Assembly (NCBI GenBank): GCA_030248225.1
Contig: JASANE010028042.1
Span: 42,575-106,574, forward strand
DNA length: 64,000 nt
Reading direction: 5' to 3'
DNA from: Trileptium ribeirensis
Lineage: Eukaryota > Nematoda > Enoplea > Enoplida > Thoracostomopsidae
A program made the translations under genes and the position numbers. Below are positions 22,661 through 35,254 of the stretch, piece by piece; position 1 is the stretch's first letter; the number at the start of each line of letters is the position of its first letter. The notes below the pieces were generated by a model. That model made no database searches. It had not been told where the DNA came from and saw nothing but the letters and a program-made list of their open reading frames with translations.

Positions 22661-23162
22661 AAACACAGGCTGTTACAGATGATTAAACAAAATAACTTAA
22701 AAAATGAAACTACGCTCCCTCTGTTTCACCCTCGCTTACGTGATACTAGTGTTATATATTTTTAAGTGTTTTATAATTTAGGTTATTAGGTATTCTTAAG
22801 TATTTTTATTTTTATATTTAGCAATATCTATGTTTTAATTGTTCTAAAGTTTATTTTGGTAGTTCGGAGAACTCAGTTTCATTTACATTACAATAAATGA
22901 TATACGTTTTATTTCTAAATCAAATTACGCACATTCGTAGGAAGCATTTTTCAGTAGATATATACAACAATCATCCAGGATGGCTAGATAGATAGGTGAC
23001 AAATATATTGACCGCTTAAAAACATATTTTTAATTTAAATTGCAATTAATGTGTTTTCATGGTTGTCAATGTCAATAAAGCTAATACATAACCTGTTTTA
23101 TGACATTATTATTGCATTATTTTATTATTATTTTAATTTGCTTCAATGTGTAAGTGGGTTGA

Positions 23163-24633
<1,471 letters not shown>

Positions 24634-25066
24634 TAATACCGTTGCGTTTCAAAATCCACCATGATCATCAAATGTTCTTCTATTTAGGCAGAACCACTTA
24701 ACCGAAACATTAACTTCTAGATTTTAATGTTTTTTGTATAATATGTTTATTTACAAACTTATTTCGTATAGTAAAACACTGTAAAAGCCTGATGTGTACG
24801 GAAGTTGGAAGTACTTATCCAAAATAAATTAAATACATATAGCATAAGTACAAGGATCTATTCAAGGGCTTTAGAATTTTTCTCGCAAATTAAAATGAAG
24901 TATTCCGAATCGCATCTACATTGATGTAGATAGCGTAAAATTTTGTTAGACGTATGTCTATATACTACTGTGGCTTTCCAGTAGCCTTTGCGCATTATTA
25001 CAACAAATACTTACTATTGGATTTTGCCGTGACTCATACTATATCGTTCATAATGGATCGTATAGC

Positions 25067-26345
25067 ATGGTTTTGGCTCTTCTAGCCCCAAAAATACGCT
25101 AATTTACTCTCAAAATGACTAAATTTTGCTGTCCACTCCTGTTTGAAGCACTTAAGTTAATTTTGGCTGGGCAAATTGTTGTTTGGGTGACAGATGCTAG
25201 GTCGGGGAAGGGTGAGTTTATTTTTAGGACAGCCTAACTATTATTTTGGCTCTTCTGCCCCCAAAATCCCTTGATTTACATCGAAAATTTCGTTATCAAC
25301 TCCTTTTTGAAGCTGTTAAATTAATTTTGGTGTGGCTAATTGTTGTTTGGGTGACATATGCTAGATTATAGAAGGTCATGTTTATTTTTTGGACAGCGTA
25401 ACTATGATTTTAGCTATTCTAGCCCCCTCTTCAAAAAACCTAATTTACCGCCAAAATGGCCAAGTTTAGTTGTTAGCCCCTTGTTTTAAACCCTTAAATT
25501 AATTTTGGTTGCGCAAATTGTTCTTTGGCTAACAGATACTACGTCGGGGAATGTAAAGTTTATATTTGGACACGCTATGATTTTGGCTCTTATATCCCAC
25601 CAAAATACCATAATTTTACCAAAGAAATGCCCAAATTTTGTTGTCAGCTACTGTTTGAAGCCCTAAAATCAATCTTGTGTGGGCAAATTGACTATACTGC
25701 AATGCTATGTAAAAAGGTTGAACTCCATGATGCACGATTTTGTGTAAAATTTTGCATCTGCTGGTACCAAAAACACCAAATTGTAAAACTTGGAGTTACG
25801 ACCTTTTTCGTAGTACGGCAGTATATATATACTAGGTCGGTGAAGGTCATGTTTACTTGTTTGGACAGCCAAACTGTGATTTTGTTGGCTCTCATAGCCC
25901 GCCAAAATATACTACATAGTTTACCCCAAAATGGCTAAATTTAGCTGCCAGCTCCTGTTTGAAGCACTTAAGTTTATTTTCGCTGGGCAAATTGTTGTTT
26001 ATGTGGCAGATACTAGGTCGGGGAAGGCCAAGATAATTAATCGGACAGACTAACTACGGTTTTGGTTTTTCTAGCCCTCAAAATACCCCAATTTACCATA
26101 AAATGGCCAGATTTCGCTGTCAAATCCTGTTAAATTAATTTTGACTGGACAAATTGTTGTGTGGGTAACAGATACTAGGTCGGGGAAAGTAAATTTTATT
26201 TTTAACTATGGTTTTGGCTCTTCTAGTCCCCCCAAAAAATACACACCCGTTTTTGCCCATGAAGTGACTAAATTCCGCTGTCAGCACCTATTTGAAACCA
26301 TTAAATCAATATCTGGGTGGCGGTATTAAGTTGGGGAAGGGTTAG
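25067..26345 (+). repeat. Tandem array, about seven units of roughly 175 bp
   Basis: A phrase like TTTTGGCTCTTCTAGCCCC starts units at about 25070, 25242, 25408, 25579, 25878, 26058 and 26210. Each unit continues with an A-rich CCAAAATGNC block, GTTTGAAGC, GCAAATTGTTGTTTGGGTGAC and CTAGGTCGGGGAAGG. Spacing is 150-180 bp except at 25579-25878, where a 138-bp hairpin is inserted. Divergence between units shows that the array is old. Confidence 0.85.
25693..25830 (+). mobile_element. Miniature inverted-repeat element inside a satellite unit
   Basis: The ends are imperfect inverted copies: TATACTGC ... AAAAAGGTTGAACTCCA on the left, and TATACTGC ... AAAAAGGTCGTAACTCCA when the right end is read on the minus strand. 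The flanking sequence is TA/TATA, and neighbouring array units lack this segment. TA-flanked elements with such ends are typical of Tc1/mariner-type miniature transposons. Confidence 0.65.
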
Positions 26346-28055
26346 TTTATTTTGAATTGAATCCCTTAATTTTGGCAATGATCTCGTACATTCGAAACAA
26401 CGATTTTTTTGCTCCTTCTTCTCCTGTTCAATTCTCCCGCTATTATAATTTACCACAAACTAGCCAAATTTTGATGGCCTTGCACTAATAATAAAATGAT
26501 GATGCGCTGTGGCAATCGTTTTGCTTTGAAAATGGATTTTTATTTGCATAATAGATTGGAAACATGTCATTGAACCTTGCGGTGGAAAAATGCTTTGTTT
26601 TCAAATTATTACAATGTCGTATGGTGTTGTGGGCTTAGTGTACTGTACTGTACGATGAAATTGTGGTGGAACAATGCGCTTTTGAGAACAAAAAAAATTT
26701 GCATTCAAGATGAAAATTTTTTAAAACACGTGGATAAATGACCCTATCTTGCACGTTATCACAAAACATTAATTGATGCACATTATGGGAAGTTTACATT
26801 ACAGGAAACTGCAATAGATAGTGTATTGGGTCGAGCGCATGAACTACCTATTTACATAGGAATTGCCTCAGTGGGTTAAATGCTTGTTTACTATTTTAGG
26901 AATATTGCATTTTGTTTTATAGTGTAGACCACGATATTTAAAACTTCCAAAAACATCTAATCATTTAGTTTTACCTAATCAAACTGCTTTTCTAATACCA
27001 ACTATCCTGAAGGAAACCTCGGGGAACCGGCTACTACATGGTTCTATTTGTCTTTTGCCCCTTTACTCAAGTGTGCCGCGCAAGTATAGAGCCCATTACT
27101 CTCAGATGAGATAGATATACTTGTTATCTGTATCTTTCTTGATTTACTGCGGAAGTAGTGTAGACTTGAATATTCAGGTTAATTTACACTGAATATAGCA
27201 ATGCCTAGGTGGTTAAATTGAAGACATTCCAGTAAAATTACGTAATGTCTCAAAGTATATTATAACATTATCAAAGTAGGTTGCTGACTTTATGCACGGT
27301 AGTATTCTGAGGTAGTATTTGATAATATTAATTTGGCTTTTGAAAATGTATTCAAGTGCTTTTGTTGCGTAGCATAAAACCTTGTGTTGATATTTGACAT
27401 CTTTCAGGTTTTCGAGTGTTTTATCTCTTTTGTCTCAAGGGTATTTTTTAATCACGAATTATTAATTGTTAAATTAGTTGTGACTAGAACTTATTTTTCG
27501 CGTGTTAACTTTTCGTTAGATAGGTGCCCGAAAATAAATAATAGGATTAAGTTCTGTTTTGAGTCTTTGCATTAATTTCGGTCAGGCAAAATTGGAAATT
27601 ATACGCGCCTGGAGTCTATAACCTTCTACGTTTTTAATTGCCGTATATTGACATATTGATTCATTAAGTAACGACATTACATCTCAGTTTGCTTTGACGG
27701 CGAAGGGTTGTGCTTGGGGAAAGTATTATACAAGTTTTAAGAAAGTGAAATATCACTCAAGCGCTCGACCCATGTTACACTATCTGTTGCAGTTTCCTGG
27801 AAATATTACCATACATATCAATTTACTGGTTTTGTGATAAAGTGCAAGATAGGGGAACATGACCAGGGTCATCTATCCACTAGTTCCAAAAATTTTTCTG
27901 TCTTGAATGCAAAACGTACTTGCGGTCAGAACAGCATTTTCCACCGCATCGTCCTTGTACAGTACACCAAGCTCAACACACCGCCATAGAACATTGTACT
28001 AAATTGAAAACAATAGAGCATTTTTACATGTCAACGTCCAACGGCATTTCTCCAG

Positions 28056-29456
28056 GAGGGAATAACCGGAACCGGAACCTGGTCTTCGAAACTTATATTT
28101 AGTAAAACAGAAGAAGCAAGAAATGAAGTCACAGTGGATTTAAAATGTAGTATCCATTATACGGCCTTGGGTAAATTGCGTCAAACTGAATGTGCATCTA
28201 ACGCATGGAGCGTAGACTAAACACTTTCGCGCTGTCTCCAACCGCCCCCTTTACTGACATACGCTTGCTGGGCTCTCCAAATTGGGGGGTGGGGGCCCCT
28301 AGCATTTTCCAGCTCCCCTGGTTCAAAACACGTGCCCCCGGTTCATGCCCCTAGCGAAATTTCGGGCTGCATCCGGTTCACCAACTCTTGGCAAATATTT
28401 TTTGTTTCCAATCGGTCCAAAGTACATAAAATTTGATCAAAATTTTGTATTAAAAGCTTTTCTGAAGCTAATAATTTCACAAATTTTGTCAAAATTTATT
28501 TTAAAATAGTTTTTTCTCCATCAAAAAGCGTTTATGACATGATTTTGAACAGTTTTTCTCTTCTTTGCAAAATCGGGCGCGCCCCGTTTCATGCCCCTTT
28601 TAAAATTTTCTGCGAATGGAGAGCCCAGTTTTTTTACATGTTATTCTGTAGGAAATTTGAAAGTATTGGTTTACGTGGTTTTAAAAGAAAATATAAGAAA
28701 TTATAATATACAATAAATTTCTGGTCAGCGGTCAGAGACAATGAATGAATGACAGCAGGAGGTGTTGTTGTGATCTGGTTGGAACCTAGGTCCTTTCCAG
28801 CACCCCAAAAGAGACAGTGTTTAGGCTAGCGTTGGTTAACATCTTCCTCTCAGCTTAGATAGATGGTTATAATGATGACTTTCTGATGAAAGTGTTATAA
28901 ATGAGACAAACTGTGATACTGCTCGCGCAATTTCAATTGATACAGGTCGTTCCCAAGAACACAGTTTCTGGCTGCTTTGCAATGCGTTACTTTACCCCTA
29001 TGTAGACTGATTACAAAGTTTACGAGCGCACTAGCTGGTGCTTCACGCAATGTTAGGTAAGCTTACAGCTAAGTACTTCTAAATAATCCATACTCTGTTA
29101 CCGAGTTAGACTAGTTCAATTCTAACACGCGCCTTAGACTTCTAAATGGATAAAATAGCTGCTATACGCATCGCTTTGCCGTTGTTTTGTTAAACATCCT
29201 TTAGGCTCAACATGAAGAATTCCTAGTTACGTTTCACACGACAATTTGCTTATTTAAATCTTTTATTTTGCTTGATTATTTTGGACCTTGATCATTATGT
29301 ATATATTAATTGTTTGGACCACAGATGAAGCAAAAAATGTGTACAATTTTACACCGAAATACCTGTTCTAATATGGTTTTTGCCTTTTGCCGGAACCGCA
29401 CCCGGAACACGATTTTCGCCGGAACAGGAATTCCGGTTACTCTCCGATCTCCAGTC
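28056..29456 (+). mobile_element. hAT-like non-autonomous transposon, copy 3
   Basis: The left end is GAGGGAATAACCGG. The right end, inverted, is CGGAGAGTAACCGG. The flanks are TTCTCCAG (28048-28055) and ATCTCCAG (29457-29464), an 8-bp target duplication with one mismatch. Its insertion into the long-TIR element is confirmed because the two flanks rejoin to match the other arm. It is itself interrupted by a 361-bp TIR element at 28268-28628 and carries an extra segment of about 65 bp near 28740-28805. Confidence 0.8.
28268..28628 (+). mobile_element. 361-bp CTGG-family TIR element nested in hAT-like copy 3
   Basis: The termini are CTGGGCTCTCC and GGAGAGCCCAG, exact 11-bp inverted repeats. 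Other hAT-like copies lack this segment at the corresponding place, so it is an insertion. Internal phrases (CATGCCCCT, AAAATTTTCTGCGAATGG) match the elements at 47080-47503 and 16984-17368. No clear target duplication is seen. Confidence 0.75.
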
Positions 29457-29603
29457 CATTGTGCAAATAAATGCCTTTTTCAAAGGAAAACGATTGCCTT
29501 AACGCATTACCTCGTTTTCAACGCATTTTATTGTTAATGTAAGAGCATTTTTCAACGACAACCCTGCTTCACATAGCCAATTAAGCACGCATTACCTAAC
29601 GTT

Positions 29604-29925
29604 AAGGGAGTAACCGGAATTCCGGTTTAAAAATTTTGTTTGAAAATTTTCCGCATTTTTGCTCCATCTGTGGTCCAAACATACGTAATATATATCTTCC
29701 GTGATCAAGTTCCAATACAACCAAGCAAAAGAAAAGATTAACTCAGCAATTTGCCGTGTGAAACGTAAGTAGGGCGCATAATTGCAGTAGGAATTTTTCA
29801 TCTTAACCTGCAGTAGTTTGTTAACAAATCAAAGCCAAGTCGATAACTGTAGCAGATATTTTGCACATTCAGAAGTCTGCGGTGCATACTAGAATTAAAC
29901 CGGTCCAACTCGGAAACAGAGTATG
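29604..29925 (-). mobile_element. hAT-like transposon, truncated copy
   Basis: It begins AGGGAGTAACCGGAATTCCGG and follows the right-hand part of copies 1 and 2 in inverted orientation (CATTTTTGCTCCATCTGTGG, CCTGCAG, CCGGTCCAACTCGG). It stops near 29925 with no second terminus. Confidence 0.7.
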
Positions 29926-30532
29926 GATTCCCTGCTAATGTTATATTTTTTCAACAACATTTTTGATTCTTTTTCGAATCCATAAAGTGCATTTTTCCAT
30001 AGTAGTATAATTGCGTTTTTGGCTGCAGCTAGTTGTGGACTCATATATTGTCATTCATTCTACTAGACCTGTGTACCAATGTAACCAACGATATAATAAT
30101 ATTTTTCGCGGTTTATGAATATTGCGAGCGTTTTTCGTGATACCCTTCCGGGTTGTACGGGTCTGTTATAGTGGTTTAGTTACTATCGGATCACCACAGC
30201 TCACTTTCGTGAAGCTAAGTCGATTCCGCATATACAATACTGCAGTGTGTACGAAAGATCCCTGAAGATTAAATGTCATACACCTGCGCTTACGGACAGA
30301 AATAAACGCAGCTTTTTCGCGAACCGTTAAAAAATAATATTCTCAATTTGCTACTCGCGAATTTTTCTTTCTGTAATTTACCAACAAATACTGCAATTTT
30401 AAACAATAAAAGCACTCTACAATAAAATGGCATTCTTCTTTCTATTGGTGACTGTAACACAATTTTTTATTATGTACTCTTAGTCTAATATTTAATCGTG
30501 AGCAGTATAGGATATTATTTTTATTATTATAG

Positions 30533-30652
30533 GAACTGCGCGAGCGGGTTCTTCGTGGAAAATATCGTATTCCATTTTATATGTCGACCGATTGTGAAAA
30601 TTTGCTGAAAAAATTTCTCATTCTCAATGCTTCCAAACGAGCTTCTTTAGAA
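30533..30652 (+). CDS. PAR-1/MARK kinase exon 5 (end of C-lobe)
   Basis: The 120-bp exon reads [20 protein letters not shown], then [20 protein letters not shown]. The MARK-family consensus [17 protein letters not shown] is intact, and the Arg of SKRASLE is the invariant Arg of subdomain XI. The acceptor is ATTATAG. The donor is GTTGGT, a less common but acceptable sequence, in phase 0 after Glu. It is followed by a 15.5-kb intron. Confidence 0.94.
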
Positions 30653-30903
30653 GTTGGTTTTTTAATTCATTTCGTTTTGCTTTGTTTACTGACTAATTAA
30701 TTATTAGAACGTTGAAAGTTTCGACAAATAGGTGTAATACTTTTTTCTCTTTTGATAAAGATGTTTTTCAAAATATGATGAAAAACAATAACTAGTTTTC
30801 AAGTAATTTGTCGAAAATTTATGTATCCGGTGCGTTATTGTCCATCAATTCATATCGTAAATTTTTGTATTTGTAACAGATCCATACATGATTACATTAC
30901 ATA

Positions 30904-31019
30904 AATGACATGATAGATTAATCCTGGCCACAGACGAATGGCCAATATTTACGAGTACCGTTACGTGACAAATTAATTCTGGCCACAGCCTAATGGCCAA
31001 CATTTACGAATTTAGTTAC
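30904..31019 (+). repeat. Two-copy tandem repeat, about 58 bp
   Basis: Two adjacent units share GATTAAT(C/T)CTGGCCACAG, a short variable piece, AATGGCCAA(T/C)ATTTACGA and GTTACG. Confidence 0.75.
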
Positions 31020-31391
31020 GGATTTCGCTCGGGATGGGATACTCAACTTAAATGGCTAAAGGAACCCAAAGCCATTCCTGCGCATCAACATGTTAGTATA
31101 TCCAAATTGGAGCGGATTTGCAGTCTTTTCGTGCCCACCGAAACCATGAACCGACGTCTTTATATAAACGAACCGATCGAGATCACGTCACCACCTCAAC
31201 TATAGCCGATAGATACCCGTCGCAAATCACAAAGCACTATTCCCGCGAACCTCGCTATATAACTACATATATTTCAGGATTTCGGTTTGCACCGCCGATG
31301 TCTCAGTGAATAGAATGGAAATTGTTACTATTTCAGGAATGGATAACGGTTGTAATTATTGTTATATTTGTCGTACTATATCGTTCGTTTT

Positions 31392-31484
31392 GCCATAAAG
31401 GCACCCATTGGCGTACTTGATCTATACAATATTACTATTGCTGTTTCTGCTATACAATACCATTTGTGGTTGCCATAAAGGCAC
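31392..31484 (+). repeat. Repeats of GCCATAAAGGCAC, interrupted by the LINE
   Basis: GCCATAAAGGCAC occurs at 31392-31404 and 31472-31484, then again at 34304-34316 on the far side of the LINE. Similar sequence follows each. The 80-bp spacing and the shared surroundings suggest a short tandem array into which the LINE inserted. Confidence 0.6.
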
Positions 31485-31696
31485 TCATTTGCGTATATGA
31501 TTTGTGTACTCTGACCATGATCATATCTATTGCTACGTACCATTTATACCGTTGTTCTTGCACATACCTATATGAACTAGTAAATTGATTGTGTTGATTC
31601 CGTATATCTAATTTATATTGATCGAGTGGATATATTTATATTTAGATTGATTGAGTGGATTTTGAAATAGTATATATATCTATATATCACCTGATA

Positions 31697-34265
31697 TCAC
31701 CTTGCCCCGGGTCGGGGCGCCAATGCTTCGTTGGTCCGTAATTTCCAGTTTGATCGGTCTTGTGCCGCTTCGCAGAGGATTTCGATGGATCGACTTTTCC
31801 AGGCTCGTCATGATACATCCTTGAAGGCACGTTCCATATCCGTTGTCACTAGGCGCTTCCAGCTAACTATTGCTCGTCCGCGCGGCCTTTTCCATGTTTT
31901 CGGTGGTACGGCTAGGAGCACCTTCTTCGGGAGCCTGCTATTTTGCATGCGAAAAATGTGCCCGAGCCATTTGAGCCGCCGCTTTTTGATTTCGGCCTGG
32001 AGTTGCATTCGCTCGCCGCTCATAGCGTACAGGTCGGTGTTGGTCACATGGTCGAGTCTAGAAATGCCCAATATTCGTCGCAGACAGGACCGTTCAAATA
32101 TGTCGAGGGCTTGTATGTCCTTGGCTTTGACTGACCATGTTTCGGCGCCGTACAGTAAAACTGGGCGAATGCATGCGACCTTCGTTTTCGTCGCCGTCGA
32201 GACATCTGATTTGCGCCATAGGTCCTTCTGTAATCGATTGAAGGATACCCACGCTGTCGCAATACGGTTTCCAATGTCAGCCGCTGATGCGCCGGTGCCG
32301 CTAATCACCGATCCCAGATAGCAGATGGAGTTCACATTCTCGATCGGTTCATCGTCGAGGAGGACAGTCGGTGGTGTTGAGCAGCAACAGGTCATAACCT
32401 TTGTTTTGCGGGCGTTGACCTTCAGCTCGACTCCATCGTCGCACCGTCGTAGAACGTCTATTGCGCTTTGGAGCTCATCCTCGGTTTCCGCCAGAATGGC
32501 TACATCATCAGCATAGTCCAGGTCAGTAATTCTGAAGCCTTCGCTTATGGGCACACCGCTGTGCTGCTTGGAAAGCTTGTCAACCGCATAGTTAAACATA
32601 ACCGGGGACTGGATAGAGCCTTGTCGGACTCCCGTTTTGATCGCAAACGCAGATGATCTGGCATCGTCGACCTGGATTTTGCTCCAGGCGTACATTTTTT
32701 CGATAATTGCGAGCAATTTCGGCGATACCCCGTCCGCTTCCATGATGCTGTATAAGCTGCTGCGATCAATTGAATCAAAAGCTGCCTTGAAATCGACGAA
32801 TGCGATGAATGTTTGCCGACAGAACTCGTGACGCATCTCCAGAATTTGACGAAGTGTGGATATTTGGTCTACACAGCCTCTGCGAGCTGGGAACCCCGCC
32901 TGGTTTTCCACGTGGAGTGATCACGGTGCGTTCTGTATCGTTCGAGGACAACGAATTCCAAGATCTTGAACGCGATGTTGAGTAACGAGATGCCCCTATA
33001 ATTCTGACATTGAGTCTTATTGCCCTTTTTGAAAAAAGGCACAATGACAGCTGTTCGCCAGGCATCGGAAATCTTCTGCGACGACCATACATGTTGAAGC
33101 AGTACGTGCAGCGAATCATTAAGAGGTTGACCACCTGCCTTGAATACTTCTGGTCGAATGCCGTCTTCACCAAACGCTTTGTTGCTTTTGGCAGAAGCTA
33201 TTTCACCTTTTGATGGCGGCATGTCTGCCTCAACTGTGTTTATACCCATGCCAGCCGAGCTCACTTATCCCAATGGGATGTTCAGGCGGTTCCGCGTTCA
33301 GCAGCTCGCAAAAGTGTTCCGCCCAGCGCTCTATTTTCTCGGAAGAATTTGTAAGGCGGTTGCCGAGTTTGTCCTCTATGACATCGCTAACGCCACTACT
33401 TCTGCGTGTGAACACTTACGAGTTTGAAGAATTTGACGTAGTCCCCTGCGACTGTTGCCTTATTGAGGTCATCCGCGAAAGTTTTTCACTTTTGGTTTTT
33501 GTCCGATGATAAAACTGCGTCTAGACTTTTCTTTAGGATCGATCTTTTATGGAAGTTGTCGGTGCTGGCTAATTTTGTTGCGGTTGTTATTGATCCGTCC
33601 GAGATCCAGCGGACTTTCTTCTTTGGCATGGCTCGGGCTGAAGCTTGTGCTTGGTTTAATAGCACAGAAGACATTTCGCACCATATCTGATCGACGGTTT
33701 TCCCCTCCGTGTCTAGCCCGTTGAAACGATTGCGCAGCGCTAGTTGGAAATCTACTTGTGCGCTTGGCTCGCGGAGCTTTTTCACACCAATTCTTGGTCG
33801 CTTCGGTGCCACAGGACGAACTTTGGAAAGCTTAAGTCGCACAGTCATCACAACCAGTGCATGATCCGTTGGGAGAGTGTTACCCCAGTAAGAACGGCAG
33901 TTTGTGACCGAGGTCTTCCATCTTTTCTTGATAAGGCAAAAATCTATCTGGGTGCGTTGACCTCTTGGGCTCAGCCACGTTTCAAGGTGTCTCCTACGAT
34001 GCTTGAAGTTGGTGTTTGCCACGAAAAGTGAGTATGTCTCAGCATACGATGTTAATCTCGCGCCGTTGTCATTTCTGCTTCCGATGCTGTCCCTACCCAA
34101 TGCTGTTTCATTCCCATGCGACTGGCCCGCCTGGCTATTGAAGTCACCGGCGACTATGACAATGTCGCCTTTCGGACATGAATCTTGAGTCGCAGCGCGG
34201 GTCTCGTAGAATTTGTCCTTGATTTCCTCGTCTGCGTCCTCTATATATATATATAATTGTACCAT
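31697..34265 (-). pseudogene. RTE-like LINE, 5'-truncated and frameshifted (endonuclease-RT)
   Basis: The minus strand first encodes an apurinic-type endonuclease lacking its N-terminus: VAGDFNSQAG, NDNGARLTSYAE, QIDFCLI and PTDHALV (34265-33486). A connecting region follows in two further frames (33415-33230, 33264-32869) with FKKGNKTQCQNYRGISLLN. Reverse transcriptase follows (32911-31808) with QAGFPARRGCVDQ, FVDFKAAFDS, GVRQGS and the catalytic DYADD. The C-terminus has RRLKWLGHI and an in-frame TGA at 31806-31808, beyond which coding-like sequence continues to a stop at 31697. The order endonuclease then RT and the sequence style match the RTE/SR2 group. Three frameshifts and a stop make it inactive. 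The 3' end runs into short GATATC/ATAT repeats, as RTE tails do. Confidence 0.88.
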
Positions 34266-35254
34266 TTATATACTGATTTTTGGTATTTGCTCCATTGATT
34301 GTTGCCATAAAGGCACATACTCGTACGTAATTCTATGGTATTTTTATTGTATTTCTATGATCATTATTGTCTTGCCGTACTCTTGCAAGTTATAATTTTT
34401 GAGGTGTATGTAGTTGGGAGAAACCCATGCTGGATTAGGTCGAATTCTTAAAGAAGATTTCGCTATTTTGCGCAGATAAATTAGTATTTTATAGGCTGAA
34501 TTGTTCGGGTCTGGTGAGCACTTGCCATACCCGACATATATGTACGAAAAGCCCTATCTCGCGTGCAAAATTTACCCCGATATTGAGAAGAAATGATTGG
34601 CTGTGACGAGATCCCGTCGTGACCGTCCTCACGAGTGAGGACCACAAAAAGATTGGGCTGTTCGCCCTATTGCGAACAGCGAATGACCAAATTTTCTAAA
34701 ATTATTAGTATAAAGAGCTAAATATTAATTAACCAGTGTTCAAGATAAAGGAATACACTGGTAAACTACAACGACAAAATTTGATCAGCTATCAGCGTTC
34801 ACTTTCGCTGGCTAAGTTAGCAGATAAAATTTAAGAAAGTGAAAATTCCGAAATCTCGGATGTTAAAGTTGCGGTCCGGCCCCATAGCTCCGGAACCGTT
34901 GAGAAATCAGAAATTAAGGACCTAACTTTTTGGTAGAGAATTTTACGGTCTTTAAAATGAGACCGGTTCCGTTAATATCCTATCAGGATCCGTGGACTTA
35001 TTAGGAAATAACCATGTACCTATAGCAAATAAATAACATTTAATCAAATAGCTTAACACCTATCTTACACAAAAATATATATAGGACATCTTTGGCTTCC
35101 CTGAAACTGAGGTTTTTAATTGAGCCCGAAATGGATCCGATGTGTCCACTTTTGGGTACCTTTTTGAGGGAAAGTCGAAGAAATCGTGCCTCGATAGGTG
35201 TGTAACCCATCATTAGATTCCTCTCGTTGAATTCGACACAAATATATACCTCTT

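Larger units (their letters stand above)
20028..22752 (+). repeat. Composite dispersed repeat, GAGCGAAGCG to ATACTAG
   Basis: The left end has GAAACT, GAGCGAAGCGAATGG and AGTTTC. The right end has GAAACTACGCTC ... GTTTC and GATACTAG before T. Segments of the same family recur at 2369-2613, 49838-50690 and 51455-52210, so it is dispersed. Nested inside are truncated copies of the CTGG-family element (20518-20992 and 21532-22057) and a tandem block at 22050-22660. A hairpin close to a CTAG/T end recalls Helitron 3' termini, but no Rep/helicase is present and the 5' end does not fit clearly. Confidence 0.55.
26480..29600. mobile_element. Long-TIR element, split by a later hAT-like insertion
   Basis: The left arm (about 26480-26900) and the right arm (about 27755-28055 continued at 29457-29600) are inverted copies. 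Both contain ATAGATGACCCT/ATAAATGACCCT, CTATCTTGCAC, TTATCACAAAAC, GGAAACTGCAA(C/T)AGATAGTGTA and GGGTCGAGCGC. The right arm is interrupted exactly by the hAT-like copy at 28056-29456. Beyond that insertion the arm resumes, matching GGCAATCGTTTTGCTTTGAAAA near 26512. The interior of about 850 bp shows no transposase. The class is unknown. It is MULE- or foldback-like by arm length only. Confidence 0.65.

Noticed and set aside
31731..32321. 196-codon plus-strand frame
   Set aside because: It is antisense to the reverse transcriptase of the LINE, whose minus-strand motifs are unmistakable.
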